Notes: a model not told the origin generated them from the letters alone. A stretch of DNA of 64,000 nucleotides from Flavilitoribacter nigricans DSM 23189 = NBRC 102662 (GCF_002646595.1 NZ_PDUD01000047.1:37213-101212), one strand, 5' to 3'. Counted from the stretch's first letter, positions 53,808 through 62,486 are shown. A program made the numbers and translations.

Positions 53808-53824
53808 CGCCAAGATTTATGCCA
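53808..53824 (-). promoter_or_regulatory. Sigma-54-like promoter for P17
   Basis: Minus-strand TGGCAT-AAATC-TTGGCG: the -24 half matches fully, and the -12 half has TTGG before C (GG-N10-GG, or GG-N11-GC). The predicted start near 53799 leaves a leader of about 21 bases to the ATG at 53778. Confidence 0.6.
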
Positions 53825-53878
53825 GACTTGCAGTAGTTTGATTATTAATGAATTACGGTCGATTTTGCAGTCAATAAG

Positions 53879-53914
53879 TGTTCAAAATCGGACAGTGTTG
53901 TGCGCTGATGGACA
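53879..53914 (-). promoter_or_regulatory. Paired dyad, probable enhancer for a sigma-54 activator (site C)
   Basis: TGTTC-AAAATC-GGACA (53879-53894) and TGTGC-GCTGAT-GGACA (53899-53914) have centres 20 bp apart. They lie 63.5 and 83.5 bp upstream of the -24 GG of the P17 promoter. That is about 11 bp, one helical turn, closer than at sites A and B, so the same face of the helix is kept. Confidence 0.62.
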
Positions 53915-53936
53915 ACACCTTCCCATCGTAAACGGT

Positions 53937-54311
53937 CTAGTCGACAGCCGCTTCCTGTTTCCTGGCCAGCCGATATTGCCACCATAAGGCGGCCAGGCAG
54001 ATGCCAATGCCGAGGAATTCCCGCGTCAACTCGATGTGCGGTGCTTCTACTTTCATCGTTTCTACGATCGTCGGCATTCCCATATTCACCCAATGGATGA
54101 AATCGGGGATCAGGGTGAGAAACCAGATCCCGGATAGCCCGAGTGCGGCCAGAATAAAGGTTTTGTCCCTTTTACCTACGGCTCCGAAACCGACGATGCC
54201 GGCAATGATCAGATATAGGATGATCCATTTCCAACCATCCGGATCGTTATACTGGACGGCGGCAAAAAGTACGAAAAGTACGGCGACGATAATGTGTAAT
54301 GTCTTTTGCAT
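53937..54311 (-). CDS. TMEM220-like small membrane protein
   Basis: 124 residues with four predicted TM segments (~5-20, 28-45, 51-68, 97-112). The motif VQYNDPDGWKWI at ~19-30 is the hallmark of the transmembrane family 220 (TMEM220) proteins, found in bacteria and animals; their biochemical role is not established. The loop between TM3 and TM4 carries a conserved-looking PDFIHWVNMGMP. ATG start without Shine-Dalgarno. It is on the same strand as the TonB-dependent receptor, 77 bases downstream of its stop, so the two may be co-transcribed. The P17 enhancer pair begins 22 bases after its stop. Confidence 0.85.
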   Translation of the reverse strand: MQKTLHIIVAVLFVLFAAVQYNDPDGWKWIILYLIIAGIVGFGAVGKRDKTFILAALGLSGIWFLTLIPDFIHWVNMGMPTIVETMKVEAPHIELTREFLGIGICLAALWWQYRLARKQEAAVD

Positions 54312-54388
54312 GTTGGTTGGTTTTTGATTGTAGTTTAATGCCTGGCAGTAGAGGACTTGTCTTCGATCTTTCTCCTCATTTTATTATA

Positions 54389-56719
54389 TCAGAATTCCAC
54401 CCGATAACTCAACATGGGGATCAGTCCCAACTGGTGCTGCACGATCACCGCATTCTGCTGGGCATCGTAATAGCTGTAGGCCGTGTTTTCGGCATTGGTG
54501 AGGTTCTGGATATCCAATGAAAGGGTACGACTGGCGTCGGCCTTGTTGCGTTTCAGATAAAAGCGTAGATCAGTGCGGAAATAGCTCTTTTGCTGGATAC
54601 TGAAGGCCCGGTCCGTTTCGTAAACCGTGCGACCGGCCGTACGGGAAGCCGTTTCATCGATCGGGGTATCCCGGTAACCGCCCAGATAGGCGATCCGGAA
54701 ATTGATGCCCCAGAGACGATCTTTTCCCTTTTTGCTGATGCGTCGCCATTCCTTACCGGCGGTAGCGTTGAAGATGTAGTTGCCATTAAAGCGTGTATCC
54801 CGCTCGATACCGTCCGAACCGGTGTACTTCGACTGGTAGGCCGTGGCATTGAAGAGATAATAAAATCCATTGGATACGAATTGCTGCCAGCTCAATTCAA
54901 TACCGTAATTTTTTCCGGTGCCTTCGTTCACCAGGGCTTCGTCGATGAACCCTTCCAGCAGATTGAGCGCAGAGAAGGAACTAGATTGAGCACTGACCGG
55001 AACGTTGAAAATGGACTGGTAGAACAGTTCCGTGGTGATCTGCGAACCGGAATTCAGACTCTTGCGGTATCCCAGTACAAAATGGTGCGCTTTGGACAGA
55101 TCGAGATCCTGATTGCGATCCGAAGCGGAGGAGAAATACAATTGCGGTTGCTGCAACTGACTGTGCAATCCGTAGCTCAGGCTCCAGCGATTGCCCGAGC
55201 TGGGCGCCCATTCGATGGATGCCCGCGGCTCGACGGCATTGCTGCCGTTAAATCCGAAGTGACTGTAATGTAATCCGAGGTTGGAGGTCAGCCCGGCGGA
55301 TAATTTACTTTGCCAATTTACGTAAGGCTGGAACAGCCAGCCGTCGCCGGTTCCGCTGACGGGAACACTACCGACATTCTGCTGGGATAGGATATCGTAG
55401 CTGTGCAGGGTGGCATTAACGCCCAACCGCAGCCGGTTGGCGGCATTGGCCTTATACTGATAGAAGGAGTGTACGGATAGTTTGCTTTGATCGTAAACGT
55501 CATCCTCCAGGCGAATGGCTTCGTAGTTGTCGTCCAGGCGATCTCCGAGCCGGGTACTTTCCAATATGGAAAAAGCCGCAGCGGTATGCCAGAGTCCCCG
55601 CTCACCGACCGGAGTTTTGTAGGTTGAGCCAATAGCGCCCATTCTGGATTCAAAACGGATATCATAACGGTCTTTGCGGATCTCCCAGAGGCTGCTGTCG
55701 CGCTCGGCGATAAAATTATTCTCGCTGATACCACCCATACCGAAGAGGGTAAATTCGCTTCCTTTCTTCCCGGGGAACACCAGATTGAATGATAAATCCT
55801 GAAAACTGATATCCTCATCGCCTACGTCTACACCCAGCAGACTCAGCAGACCGACAAAAGAGTAGCGGTAATTGACCAGGTAACTGGCCTGAGAATCGGT
55901 GCCGAATGGGCCTTCCGTAGCCAGTTCCAGACCGATTAGACCGGCCTGTCCCGTAAATTCGTATTGCTGATTATTACCCGGCCGCAGTCGCATATCCATG
56001 ATCCCACTGAGGGCATTGCCGTAATTGGCCGGAAATGCTCCGGTGTAGAAATAGGAGGTAGACAGCAATTGTGCACTCAGGATATTTACCCCGCCGCCGT
56101 TGGCGGTCACCCGGTCACTAAAGGTGCCGGCATTGGGGGTATGGTTCGGATTGACGATATCGACGCCTTCCAGTTGCCAGAGCAGGCTATTGGGCGAATT
56201 ACCCCGAATGGAAATGCCGTTGCCCTGATCATTGTCCTGCACCACGCCCGCAAAAGTGGTCACGAGCCGGGCCGGATCAAAAAAGGTAGCCGGAAAACGT
56301 AGGGTTTCTTCCACCGTAAGGGTTTTGACCGTAGGAGAGGTGGTATAAACGTCTCCCCGGGGAGCGCGCACCACGATGGCATCCAGGTCCGCGGCCTGCT
56401 CACTGAGCGCCACGTCTCGCACTTCTTCCTTTCCCGAAGTGAGATAGATCTCCGGAATGATCACCGGTTGAAAACCGACATAACTGACCTGCAGCCGGTA
56501 GCGGCCTACCGGTACGGCATCCAGGCGATAAATGCCCTCCGTATCGGTGATGGTACCGAGGTCCGTACCCAGTAACTGGACGGAAGCGCCCACCAGTGGC
56601 TGCCCGGTATCCGTATCGGTGATCCTGCCCCTTAATATCTGGGTGAAATCCTGTGCGAGTAGTCCGCTTGCTGAAATTAACAGCAAGCTGATGATCCATA
56701 AAATTTGCCTGTGCCTCAT
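54389..56719 (-). CDS. TonB-dependent receptor with CarboxypepD_reg-like domain
   Basis: 776 residues. The signal peptide is MRHRQILWIISLLL then ISASGLLAQ. A carboxypeptidase-regulatory-like domain spans ~27-110 (LRGRITDTDTGQPLVGASVQ, LQVSYVGFQPV). The plug (~115-220) has VVRAPRGDVYTTSP, GISIRGNSPNSLLWQLEGVDI and VNPNHTPN. A barrel follows, ending in Phe (MLSYRVEF), the aromatic terminus recognised by the outer-membrane assembly machinery. It takes up an unknown ligand using TonB energy. No SusD-like partner is next to it, so it is not a standard Sus pair. It is followed by the TMEM220-like gene. The upstream side carries a terminator at 56850-56889 that isolates it from the sugar-metabolism cluster. 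Confidence 0.92.
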   Translation of the reverse strand: MRHRQILWIISLLLISASGLLAQDFTQILRGRITDTDTGQPLVGASVQLLGTDLGTITDTEGIYRLDAVPVGRYRLQVSYVGFQPVIIPEIYLTSGKEEVRDVALSEQAADLDAIVVRAPRGDVYTTSPTVKTLTVEETLRFPATFFDPARLVTTFAGVVQDNDQGNGISIRGNSPNSLLWQLEGVDIVNPNHTPNAGTFSDRVTANGGGVNILSAQLLSTSYFYTGAFPANYGNALSGIMDMRLRPGNNQQYEFTGQAGLIGLELATEGPFGTDSQASYLVNYRYSFVGLLSLLGVDVGDEDISFQDLSFNLVFPGKKGSEFTLFGMGGISENNFIAERDSSLWEIRKDRYDIRFESRMGAIGSTYKTPVGERGLWHTAAAFSILESTRLGDRLDDNYEAIRLEDDVYDQSKLSVHSFYQYKANAANRLRLGVNATLHSYDILSQQNVGSVPVSGTGDGWLFQPYVNWQSKLSAGLTSNLGLHYSHFGFNGSNAVEPRASIEWAPSSGNRWSLSYGLHSQLQQPQLYFSSASDRNQDLDLSKAHHFVLGYRKSLNSGSQITTELFYQSIFNVPVSAQSSSFSALNLLEGFIDEALVNEGTGKNYGIELSWQQFVSNGFYYLFNATAYQSKYTGSDGIERDTRFNGNYIFNATAGKEWRRISKKGKDRLWGINFRIAYLGGYRDTPIDETASRTAGRTVYETDRAFSIQQKSYFRTDLRFYLKRNKADASRTLSLDIQNLTNAENTAYSYYDAQQNAVIVQHQLGLIPMLSYRVEF

Positions 56720-56849
56720 CGCTCAAATATAGGGTTAATTGATGGAAGTCGTCAGTAAATTTGGCGATGGTCAACAGCCGCAGATGGTCATTGGTACGAC
56801 TGATTGGACGTTGCCCGGAGCAGACTGACGGCCAAAAATAGGTATAATA

Positions 56850-56889
56850 CAAAAGCCGCCGGGTGATGAAGATCATCCAGCGGCTTTTG
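56850..56889. terminator. Terminator after the sugar isomerase gene
   Basis: CAAAAGCCGC (56850-56859) pairs with GCGGCTTTTG (56880-56889), and an inner GTGAT/ATCAT segment can extend the stem. On the minus strand it lies 37 bases past the isomerase stop. A T-rich tract on the plus side (56890-56899) makes it potentially bidirectional. Confidence 0.8.
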
Positions 56890-56925
56890 TCTTTTTTTCT
56901 TAATAATTGCGGGCCGGTCTAATCT

Positions 56926-57978
56926 CTAGAGGCCCAGTGCTTTTCGGTTACCTTCTTCGTCCACGCCACCGCCGGCAAAATCATCGAATGCTTTGGCGGT
57001 CACCTGAATGATGTGGTCCTGAATGAAGGGTGCTCCTTCTGCGGCGCCCTGTTCGGGGCTCTTGATGCAGCATTCCCATTCCAGTACGGCCCAACTGTCG
57101 TAATCGTACTGGCTGAGTTTACTGAAGATGCCCACAAAATCCACCTGTCCGTCGCCCAGAGAGCGGAACCGTCCGGCGCGATCTACCCAACCCTGGTAGC
57201 CGCCGTAAACGCCCTGCTTCCCGGTAGGATTGAATTCGGCGTCCTTCACGTGGAAGGCCTTGATCCGTTCGTGGTAAAAATCGATGAACTGCAGGTAATC
57301 GAGGCCCTGCAGGATAAAGTGACTGGGATCGTAGTTGATACAGGCACGGGGGTGACCGTCAACCGCTTCCAGGAATTGTTCGAAGCTGGCTCCGTCGTGG
57401 AGGTCTTCGCCCGGGTGAAGTTCGTAGCAGGCGTATACGCCCTGCTCTTCGTGGGCGTCCAGGATCGGTTTCCAGCGCTTGGCAAGTTCGCCGAAGCCCA
57501 TGTCCACCAGACCGGCCGGCCGTTGGGGCCAGGGATACATAAAGGGCCACAGCAATGCGCCCGGGAAGGTGACCTGAGCGTCCAGTCCCAGATTCCGGCT
57601 GGCTTTTGCCGCCCAGGTTACCTGCTGCACTGCCCATTCCGTCCGTGCCTTGGGATTGTTGTGCACTTCCTCCGGAGCGAAGCCGTCGAACATGGAATCA
57701 TAGGCGGGGTGGACCGCTACCAGTTGTCCCTGAAGGTGAGTGGACAATTCGGTAATCTCCAGGCCGTAGGAAGCTACTTTACCTTTCAGCTCATCGCAGT
57801 AATCCTTACTGTCGGCGGCTTTTTCCAGATCGATCAGCCGATCGTCCCAGGTGGGGATCTGTACCCCTTTGTACCCGAGGTCGGCCATATATTTGCAGAT
57901 ACTGTCTAATGAATTGAAGGGAGGTTCGTCTCCCATAAATTGTGCTAGGAATATAGCAGGTCCTTTAATGGTTTTCAT
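56926..57978 (-). CDS. Sugar phosphate isomerase/epimerase-like TIM-barrel protein
   Basis: 350 residues without a signal peptide; cytosolic. It belongs to the xylose isomerase-like TIM-barrel family (AP_endonuc_2). Candidate metal ligands sit at the usual strand ends: Glu in CYELHPGE (~202), Asp in NYDPSHF (~238), His in KAFHVKD (~265) and Glu in VLEWEC (~319). Family members isomerise, epimerise or cleave keto-sugars. The C-terminal ~30 residues, GGGVDEEGNRKALGL, form an extension seen in proteins annotated next to Gfo/Idh/MocA dehydrogenases. It is last in a same-strand run with an M1 peptidase, an oxidoreductase and DUF1080 genes, which favours a keto-sugar substrate. Precise activity not assigned. 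Confidence 0.87.
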   Translation of the reverse strand: MKTIKGPAIFLAQFMGDEPPFNSLDSICKYMADLGYKGVQIPTWDDRLIDLEKAADSKDYCDELKGKVASYGLEITELSTHLQGQLVAVHPAYDSMFDGFAPEEVHNNPKARTEWAVQQVTWAAKASRNLGLDAQVTFPGALLWPFMYPWPQRPAGLVDMGFGELAKRWKPILDAHEEQGVYACYELHPGEDLHDGASFEQFLEAVDGHPRACINYDPSHFILQGLDYLQFIDFYHERIKAFHVKDAEFNPTGKQGVYGGYQGWVDRAGRFRSLGDGQVDFVGIFSKLSQYDYDSWAVLEWECCIKSPEQGAAEGAPFIQDHIIQVTAKAFDDFAGGGVDEEGNRKALGL

Positions 57979-58032
57979 TGTTGTTTTACTTTTTTCTGGT
58001 AACGGAAGGTAACTGGCGCTCCTTCCCTAAAA

Positions 58033-59685
58033 TTATTTCACTTCCATGAGGATCCATCCGTCGGGATCCACTTCCGGTTGGTCACCCTTTTTGATCTTGA
58101 GGGTGAGCCCTTCGGCTGGAATATCTTTTTTAACCGTCTTGCCATCCATCTTAATTTCTATCGGCATGGAGAAAGGCAGTCCGTCCGGGGTTTCCCAGGA
58201 TAATTGCCATTCGTTGCCCTCGATGCGGGAATGCAGCACGGGCAGGGCCGGCTGCCGCAGGTACAGATCGAAGAACCAATCCAGTTCCCGGCCGGAAACC
58301 GACTCGCAGATACTCAGAAAATCCTCGGTAGCTGCGAAACGCGTCTGACTGCCGTCCGTGATTTTTTCAAGTGCCGGATCAGGATACGCCATTCGGCGTA
58401 GGGCCTGGAAGAAAGCTTCATCGCCCAGCACATAGCGTAGCGTATGCAGTATCCAGGCGCCCTTGGTGTAGATCGGTGCCCGGTAGATCTCGGCGGCGCT
58501 GCGGGAAGCCCGGGGGGCAACCGCTAAAGTATTGCGGAAAAAACGGGCCCGGCCCATGTATTCCCGGTAGGCTTCCATCCCCGAAAGTTCTTCGATGTAG
58601 AGGGCCTGCATGTAGGAACCGAATCCTTCGTGTAGCCACATATCCCGCCAGTCGAAATTGGTCACCAGATTGCCCCACCATTCGTGGGCCAGTTCGTGGT
58701 GATGCAGGGCATCGAATCCCCAGTCTTTACCACCCGTCATGGAGCCGTTGGAAAAGTTGGCCCCGTAGGCGATGATGGTTTGGTGCTCCATGCCGAGGTG
58801 AGGCGTCTGGGCCACACCGTACTTATCGGCGCGGAAAGGGTAGGGGCCCAGGAATCGCTCGAAGAAATCCAGGTGCTCCATGATCTCCGGGAACAATTCC
58901 CGGCCTTTTGCCTCATCTTCCGGTAGTACGTAAAACTCTACCGGATAAGGAGCGTCGGCTACGCTGCTTTCCATTTCCCCTTTGATCACTACGTAAGGCG
59001 CGATGTTAAGGGCCACATTATAGATGTTGATCGGAGTGGAAACCAGCCAGTGATAGGTCCGGTGCTCATCCGCTTCATCTACAGATTGTAAGCGGCCGTT
59101 GGTGGCCACAACGAGCGGCTTGGGTACCCGGATGTGGATGGCTACCGAATCCGGTTCGTCGGAAACGTGATCCTTGCAGGGCCACCAGAGGTCGGCACCG
59201 TTCGTCTGGCAGGTGGTGGCGATCCAGTGCGCTCCGGAACTGGTTTGCTCCCAGGTGAATCCGCCGTTCCAGGGAGGATTGGGCGCTACCCGGGGCTGGC
59301 CCCCGTAATGTACCCGCATTTCCAGGGCTTCTTCCGGTTGCCGGGTATGTTCCAGGTCGATCCAGACTTTCCCTTCATCGCGGGACAGGCGTCTTTCCAG
59401 CCATTGACCATCTATTTTTTCTTCCACCCGTTCGATGCCCAGCAGGGTATCCAGGTCCAGTACAAAATAGGTCAAGGGGTGTACCACTGCGGCCCGGATC
59501 AGCACATTACCATCGATGCTTTTGGCTTCAGGATCAATATTTAGATCGAGTTCATAGAAATGTACATCGTAGGCCGCCTGTTCGGGCATGATATCGCCTC
59601 CTGAATCCAGGATGGGCACCTGGGCGTACAGGCCGATCGGACCGGTCAGCAGGAAAAAGACGAGAATAAAAAATGGATGTTTCAA
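58033..59685 (-). CDS. M1-family metallopeptidase (aminopeptidase), secreted
   Basis: 550 residues if translation begins at the TTG whose first base is 59685, which gives a proper signal peptide (LKHPFFILVFFLLTGP, then GLYAQ). The frame stays open to another TTG at 59760 that would place 25 polar residues and a hairpin ahead of it. No ATG is available. Zinc site HELAH at ~330-334 with the third ligand Glu 19 residues on (WLHEGFGSY), the HExxH-x18-E pattern of M1. The exopeptidase motif is GMEHQTI (equivalent to GxMEN). The N-terminal beta domain is present. The large C-terminal helical domain of aminopeptidase N is missing, as in many shorter bacterial M1 enzymes. Periplasmic peptide trimming is likely. 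Its place inside a sugar cluster is unexplained. Confidence 0.88.
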   Translation of the reverse strand: MKHPFFILVFFLLTGPIGLYAQVPILDSGGDIMPEQAAYDVHFYELDLNIDPEAKSIDGNVLIRAAVVHPLTYFVLDLDTLLGIERVEEKIDGQWLERRLSRDEGKVWIDLEHTRQPEEALEMRVHYGGQPRVAPNPPWNGGFTWEQTSSGAHWIATTCQTNGADLWWPCKDHVSDEPDSVAIHIRVPKPLVVATNGRLQSVDEADEHRTYHWLVSTPINIYNVALNIAPYVVIKGEMESSVADAPYPVEFYVLPEDEAKGRELFPEIMEHLDFFERFLGPYPFRADKYGVAQTPHLGMEHQTIIAYGANFSNGSMTGGKDWGFDALHHHELAHEWWGNLVTNFDWRDMWLHEGFGSYMQALYIEELSGMEAYREYMGRARFFRNTLAVAPRASRSAAEIYRAPIYTKGAWILHTLRYVLGDEAFFQALRRMAYPDPALEKITDGSQTRFAATEDFLSICESVSGRELDWFFDLYLRQPALPVLHSRIEGNEWQLSWETPDGLPFSMPIEIKMDGKTVKKDIPAEGLTLKIKKGDQPEVDPDGWILMEVK

Positions 59686-59708
59686 ATTCGCAAGCTTATC
59701 AATCGCCG

Positions 59709-59754
59709 GTTGACAGTCGGCAGTATGAGCATTGATCAACCGTCGACTGGCAAC
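59709..59754. other. Inverted repeat between the M1 peptidase and the oxidoreductase
   Basis: GTTGACAGTCG (59709-59719) pairs with CGACTGGCAAC (59744-59754) at 10 of 11 positions around a 24-base loop. It lies 14 bases past the oxidoreductase stop on the minus strand and just upstream of the chosen peptidase start. Confidence 0.45.
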
Positions 59755-59767
59755 CGACAACTAGTTT

Positions 59768-60922
59768 TTAATCAAAGGATAACCACTTCTCGCTGCTGTT
59801 GCTCGATGCAACAACCCGTTCGATGAAGCGCATCCCCCGTACGCCGTCGCTGACGGTAGGGAAATCCGTGTAGAGCGGATCCGGGTCTTTACCGGCCAGA
59901 CGGGCCTGGACGCAGTAGGCAAAGTTGCGATAAATGCTGGCGAATGCTTCCAGGTAGCCTTCCGGGTGACCGGCCGGTATTCGCGTGTGCGCTGCGGAGG
60001 AGGGTGACAGTTCACCGACTCCGGTACGCAGCAGTTGCGTAGGTTTATCCAGCCATTTGGCAACGAGCGTATTGGGCTCCATCTGGTGCCATTCAATACC
60101 GCCTTTTTCGCCGTAAACCCGGATGTTGAGGTTATTCTCTTCACCAACGGAGATCTGACTGGCGTGCAGTACGCCTTTAGCGCCGTTGTCAAAACGCAGG
60201 AGTACATTGCCGTCATCATCCAGTTTCCGGCCTTCCACAAAGGCGGTGAGGTCCGCACAGATCTCTTTGATCCGTAGTCCGGTGATGTATTCGGCCAGGT
60301 TTTCGGCGTGGGTACCGATATCGCCCATCGCTCCAGCAATACCCGAGCGCTTGGGGTCGGTCCGCCAGTCGGCCTGTTTCTGTCCGGATTCTTCCACCCG
60401 GGTGGCCAGCCATCCCTGCGGATATTCGACAACCACTTTACGGATCTTACCGAGCTCGCCGTTCTCTACCATGGCTTTGGCGTGTTTTACCATGGGGTAG
60501 CCGGTGTAGTTGTGCGTCAGGGCAAAGATCAGACCGGTATCTTTTACCAGTTTCTCCAGTTCCAGCGCTTCCTCCATATTGAAAGAAAGCGGTTTGTCGC
60601 ACACGACGTGGAAGCCGTTTTCCAGGGCCATTTTAGCCGGCCCGAAGTGAACGTGGTTGGGGGTAACGATGGAAATGAAATCCATGCGTTCTCCTTCCGG
60701 TAATTTTTTTTCTGCTTCAATCATTTCGGCATAGCTGCCGTAAACCCGCCCGGGAGGCAGGAAGAAATCTTCTCCGGATGCTTTGGACTTCTCCGGATCG
60801 CTACTGAATGCACCGCAAACCAGCTCGATCTGTCCGTCCAGGGCTGCGGCCATCCGGTGTACGGCACCGATAAAGGCACCGCGACCTCCGCCGACCATTC
60901 CCATTCTTATTTTACGAGACAT
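59768..60922 (-). CDS. Gfo/Idh/MocA-family oxidoreductase
   Basis: 384 residues, cytosolic, no Tat or Sec signal. The NAD(P)-binding Rossmann motif is GMVGGGRGAFIG at ~8-19. The family's EKP motif appears as CDKPLS (~109), with Asp for Glu, which is common in this family. A catalytic-type GAMGDIGTHAENL (~195-207) supplies the conserved Asp and His. Members oxidise sugar or inositol hydroxyls, including C3 of glucosides. With three DUF1080 (3-keto-disaccharide hydrolase) genes upstream and a keto-sugar isomerase-like gene downstream, a 3-keto-glycoside role is plausible but inferred. ATG start. The region upstream of it contains a block of CAACACTT-type repeats. Confidence 0.92.
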   Translation of the reverse strand: MSRKIRMGMVGGGRGAFIGAVHRMAAALDGQIELVCGAFSSDPEKSKASGEDFFLPPGRVYGSYAEMIEAEKKLPEGERMDFISIVTPNHVHFGPAKMALENGFHVVCDKPLSFNMEEALELEKLVKDTGLIFALTHNYTGYPMVKHAKAMVENGELGKIRKVVVEYPQGWLATRVEESGQKQADWRTDPKRSGIAGAMGDIGTHAENLAEYITGLRIKEICADLTAFVEGRKLDDDGNVLLRFDNGAKGVLHASQISVGEENNLNIRVYGEKGGIEWHQMEPNTLVAKWLDKPTQLLRTGVGELSPSSAAHTRIPAGHPEGYLEAFASIYRNFAYCVQARLAGKDPDPLYTDFPTVSDGVRGMRFIERVVASSNSSEKWLSFD

Positions 60923-60944
60923 ATATTATGAGTTTTAATTTTTT

Positions 60945-61106
60945 GCTAACGTGCTAACGTGCTAACGTGGAAATGTGTGAATGTGGAAATGTGTTGGTGT
61001 GTTGAAGTGTTAGAGTGTTGAAGTGTTGAAGTGTTGATGTGGAAACGTCTTGATCAGTTTATCCTTCAACATTAACACTTTAGCACCTTAACACATCAAC
61101 ACATTG
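60945..61106. repeat. Low-complexity repeat block with fold-back potential
   Basis: It begins with three exact GCTAACGT units (60945-60968). Degenerate GTGTTGAA/GTGGAAAT units follow to ~61045, and then the inverted form (AACATTAACACTTTAGCACC, AACACATCAACACATTGAG) to 61106. The two halves can form a long imperfect hairpin. It fills most of the 188-base gap between the oxidoreductase and DUF1080-c. Units are degenerate and lack spacers, so it is not a CRISPR array. Confidence 0.7.
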
Positions 61107-61110
61107 AGTT

Positions 61111-61728
61111 TTACAATTTAACCACTTTCAGATTCCGCCATTTCACTCTGATGCCACCGCCGTCGTGGATCTGTAGGGCGATCTGACCGGTAGCCTGACC
61201 GATCTTTTCATCTTCCAGGTTGATCATTTGTTCGCCATTGAGCCAGGTGGTTACTTCATCGCCCACTACGCGGATACGCATGTTGTTCCACTGACCCATT
61301 TTTAGGCTGCTGTCCGAACCCTTTTCCGGTTTGATGAGCCAGCCACGACCGTAGGATTCGTAGATGCCGCCCGTATCGTGACCCGGAGGCGCAACCTCGG
61401 CCTGCCAGCCGGCGATCTTGGTGCCTTCGATGGACGAACGGAAGAAGACCCCACTGTTTCCGTTGGCTTCCTGCAGGAATTCCAGGGTCAGGTCAAAATC
61501 TTTGTAGGTGTCGGTGGTGGCCAGGTAACCGTAACCCTTATCCGGACCACTTTCACAAACGAGTAATCCATCTTCGACGTACCATTTTTCGGTACCGTAG
61601 ATCTCCCATCCGTCGAGGTTTTTACCGTTGAAAATGGATGTGGATTTTCCACCCATGGCTTTCTGCCCGCTGGAGCAGGCGCTAAAAAGCAAGAGGGCGA
61701 AGCAAAGCGTATTGATGTAAATTTTCAA
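61111..61728 (-). CDS. DUF1080 / 3-keto-disaccharide hydrolase domain lipoprotein (DUF1080-c)
   Basis: 205 residues. The start is a TTG at 61728 that overlaps the upstream stop (TTGA), giving the lipoprotein signal KIYINTLCFALLLFSAC with Cys18; no ATG would keep this signal. One domain of the concanavalin-like fold: FNGKNLDGWEIYG, VEDGLLVCESG, DFDLTLEFLQEANGNSGVFFR, WNNMRIRVVGDEVTTWLNGE, QIALQIHDGGGIRVKWRNLK. The family name (Pfam PF06439) reflects hydrolysis of 3-keto-glycosides. Shorter than the two neighbours. Translational coupling to DUF1080-b is likely from the overlap. Surface or periplasmic location. Confidence 0.9.
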   Translation of the reverse strand: MKIYINTLCFALLLFSACSSGQKAMGGKSTSIFNGKNLDGWEIYGTEKWYVEDGLLVCESGPDKGYGYLATTDTYKDFDLTLEFLQEANGNSGVFFRSSIEGTKIAGWQAEVAPPGHDTGGIYESYGRGWLIKPEKGSDSSLKMGQWNNMRIRVVGDEVTTWLNGEQMINLEDEKIGQATGQIALQIHDGGGIRVKWRNLKVVKL

Positions 61729-62486
61729 AGTGTTTTAATTTTAATGTTTTTAAACCAGATCTTATTGCCGTGATCCTGCAGGGCAAGGTGACCGGAGCGG
61801 GCCTTGCCGTAGTCAGGGTAATCATTCCATTTTCCGGAATCGATCAGGGCCTGCCATTCGGGCGTCCACAGATCGTATTCCACAACTTTTTTTCCATTGA
61901 GCCAATGGGTAACGTGGCCGTCTTCCACCCGGATGCGGCTGAGGTTGTATTCGCCGACGGGTTTGGTAGTGATGGAACTGGGGGCATGCATGCTGTAATT
62001 GGCTCCCGAATGCTGGCTGGCCGCCAGATCGCCGGGAAAGCCGGTATCGTCGATCAACTGGTATTCCGGGCCGGTATGGTACACGGTTTCGTACTGGTCT
62101 CCTTCCACTACATAGAAGAAGATACCACTGTTACCACCCTCGGAAATTTTCCATTCCAGGGACAGATCGAAATTGTCGTATTTTTCTTTGGTAATAATAT
62201 CGGCACCGTGGCCGTCGGGCCCTCCTTCCCCGAGGGCGACCATTTCGCCGGACTGAACTGCCCATCCCATCAGCGTATCGTGGTTGAAAATACGCCATTG
62301 ATCCATGGACTGGCCGTCAAAAAGCAGGGTCCAGCCTTCAGATTTTTCTTCCGCGCTGAGGGTGTTATCCGACGGTGCTTCGGAGCTTTCCACAGCAGTG
62401 TCTTCCCGGGAGGCCTCTTCGCCGGGCGTTTGGCCACAAGCCCACAGTAGACAGGCGAGAAAGGCTAAGGGTAGCAAGCGGTTCAT
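61725..62486 (-). CDS. DUF1080 / 3-keto-disaccharide hydrolase domain lipoprotein (DUF1080-b)
   Basis: 253 residues from the ATG whose first base is 62486. The frame extends upstream to 62585, but that would bury the lipoprotein signal MNRLLPLAFLACLLWAC (Cys17). An acidic linker (EEASREDTAVESSEAPSDN) follows the lipid anchor. The domain then shows LLFDGQSMDQWRIFN, DNFDLSLEWKISEGGNSGIFF, a YHTGPEYQLIDDTG loop, HWLNGKKVVEYDLW and GHLALQDHGNKIWFKNIKI. It is closely related to DUF1080-a through the shared TGPE, WLNGKKVV and LQDHG motifs, and overlaps DUF1080-c by four bases. Confidence 0.91.
   Translation of the reverse strand: MNRLLPLAFLACLLWACGQTPGEEASREDTAVESSEAPSDNTLSAEEKSEGWTLLFDGQSMDQWRIFNHDTLMGWAVQSGEMVALGEGGPDGHGADIITKEKYDNFDLSLEWKISEGGNSGIFFYVVEGDQYETVYHTGPEYQLIDDTGFPGDLAASQHSGANYSMHAPSSITTKPVGEYNLSRIRVEDGHVTHWLNGKKVVEYDLWTPEWQALIDSGKWNDYPDYGKARSGHLALQDHGNKIWFKNIKIKTL

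Noticed and set aside
57013..57909. Plus-strand open frame opposite the sugar isomerase
   Set aside because: The minus frame carries the TIM-barrel metal-ligand motifs; the plus frame has none.
60945..61106. Possible CRISPR array
   Set aside because: The units are 8-9 bases, degenerate, directly adjacent and partly inverted. There are no unique spacers of constant length and no cas genes.
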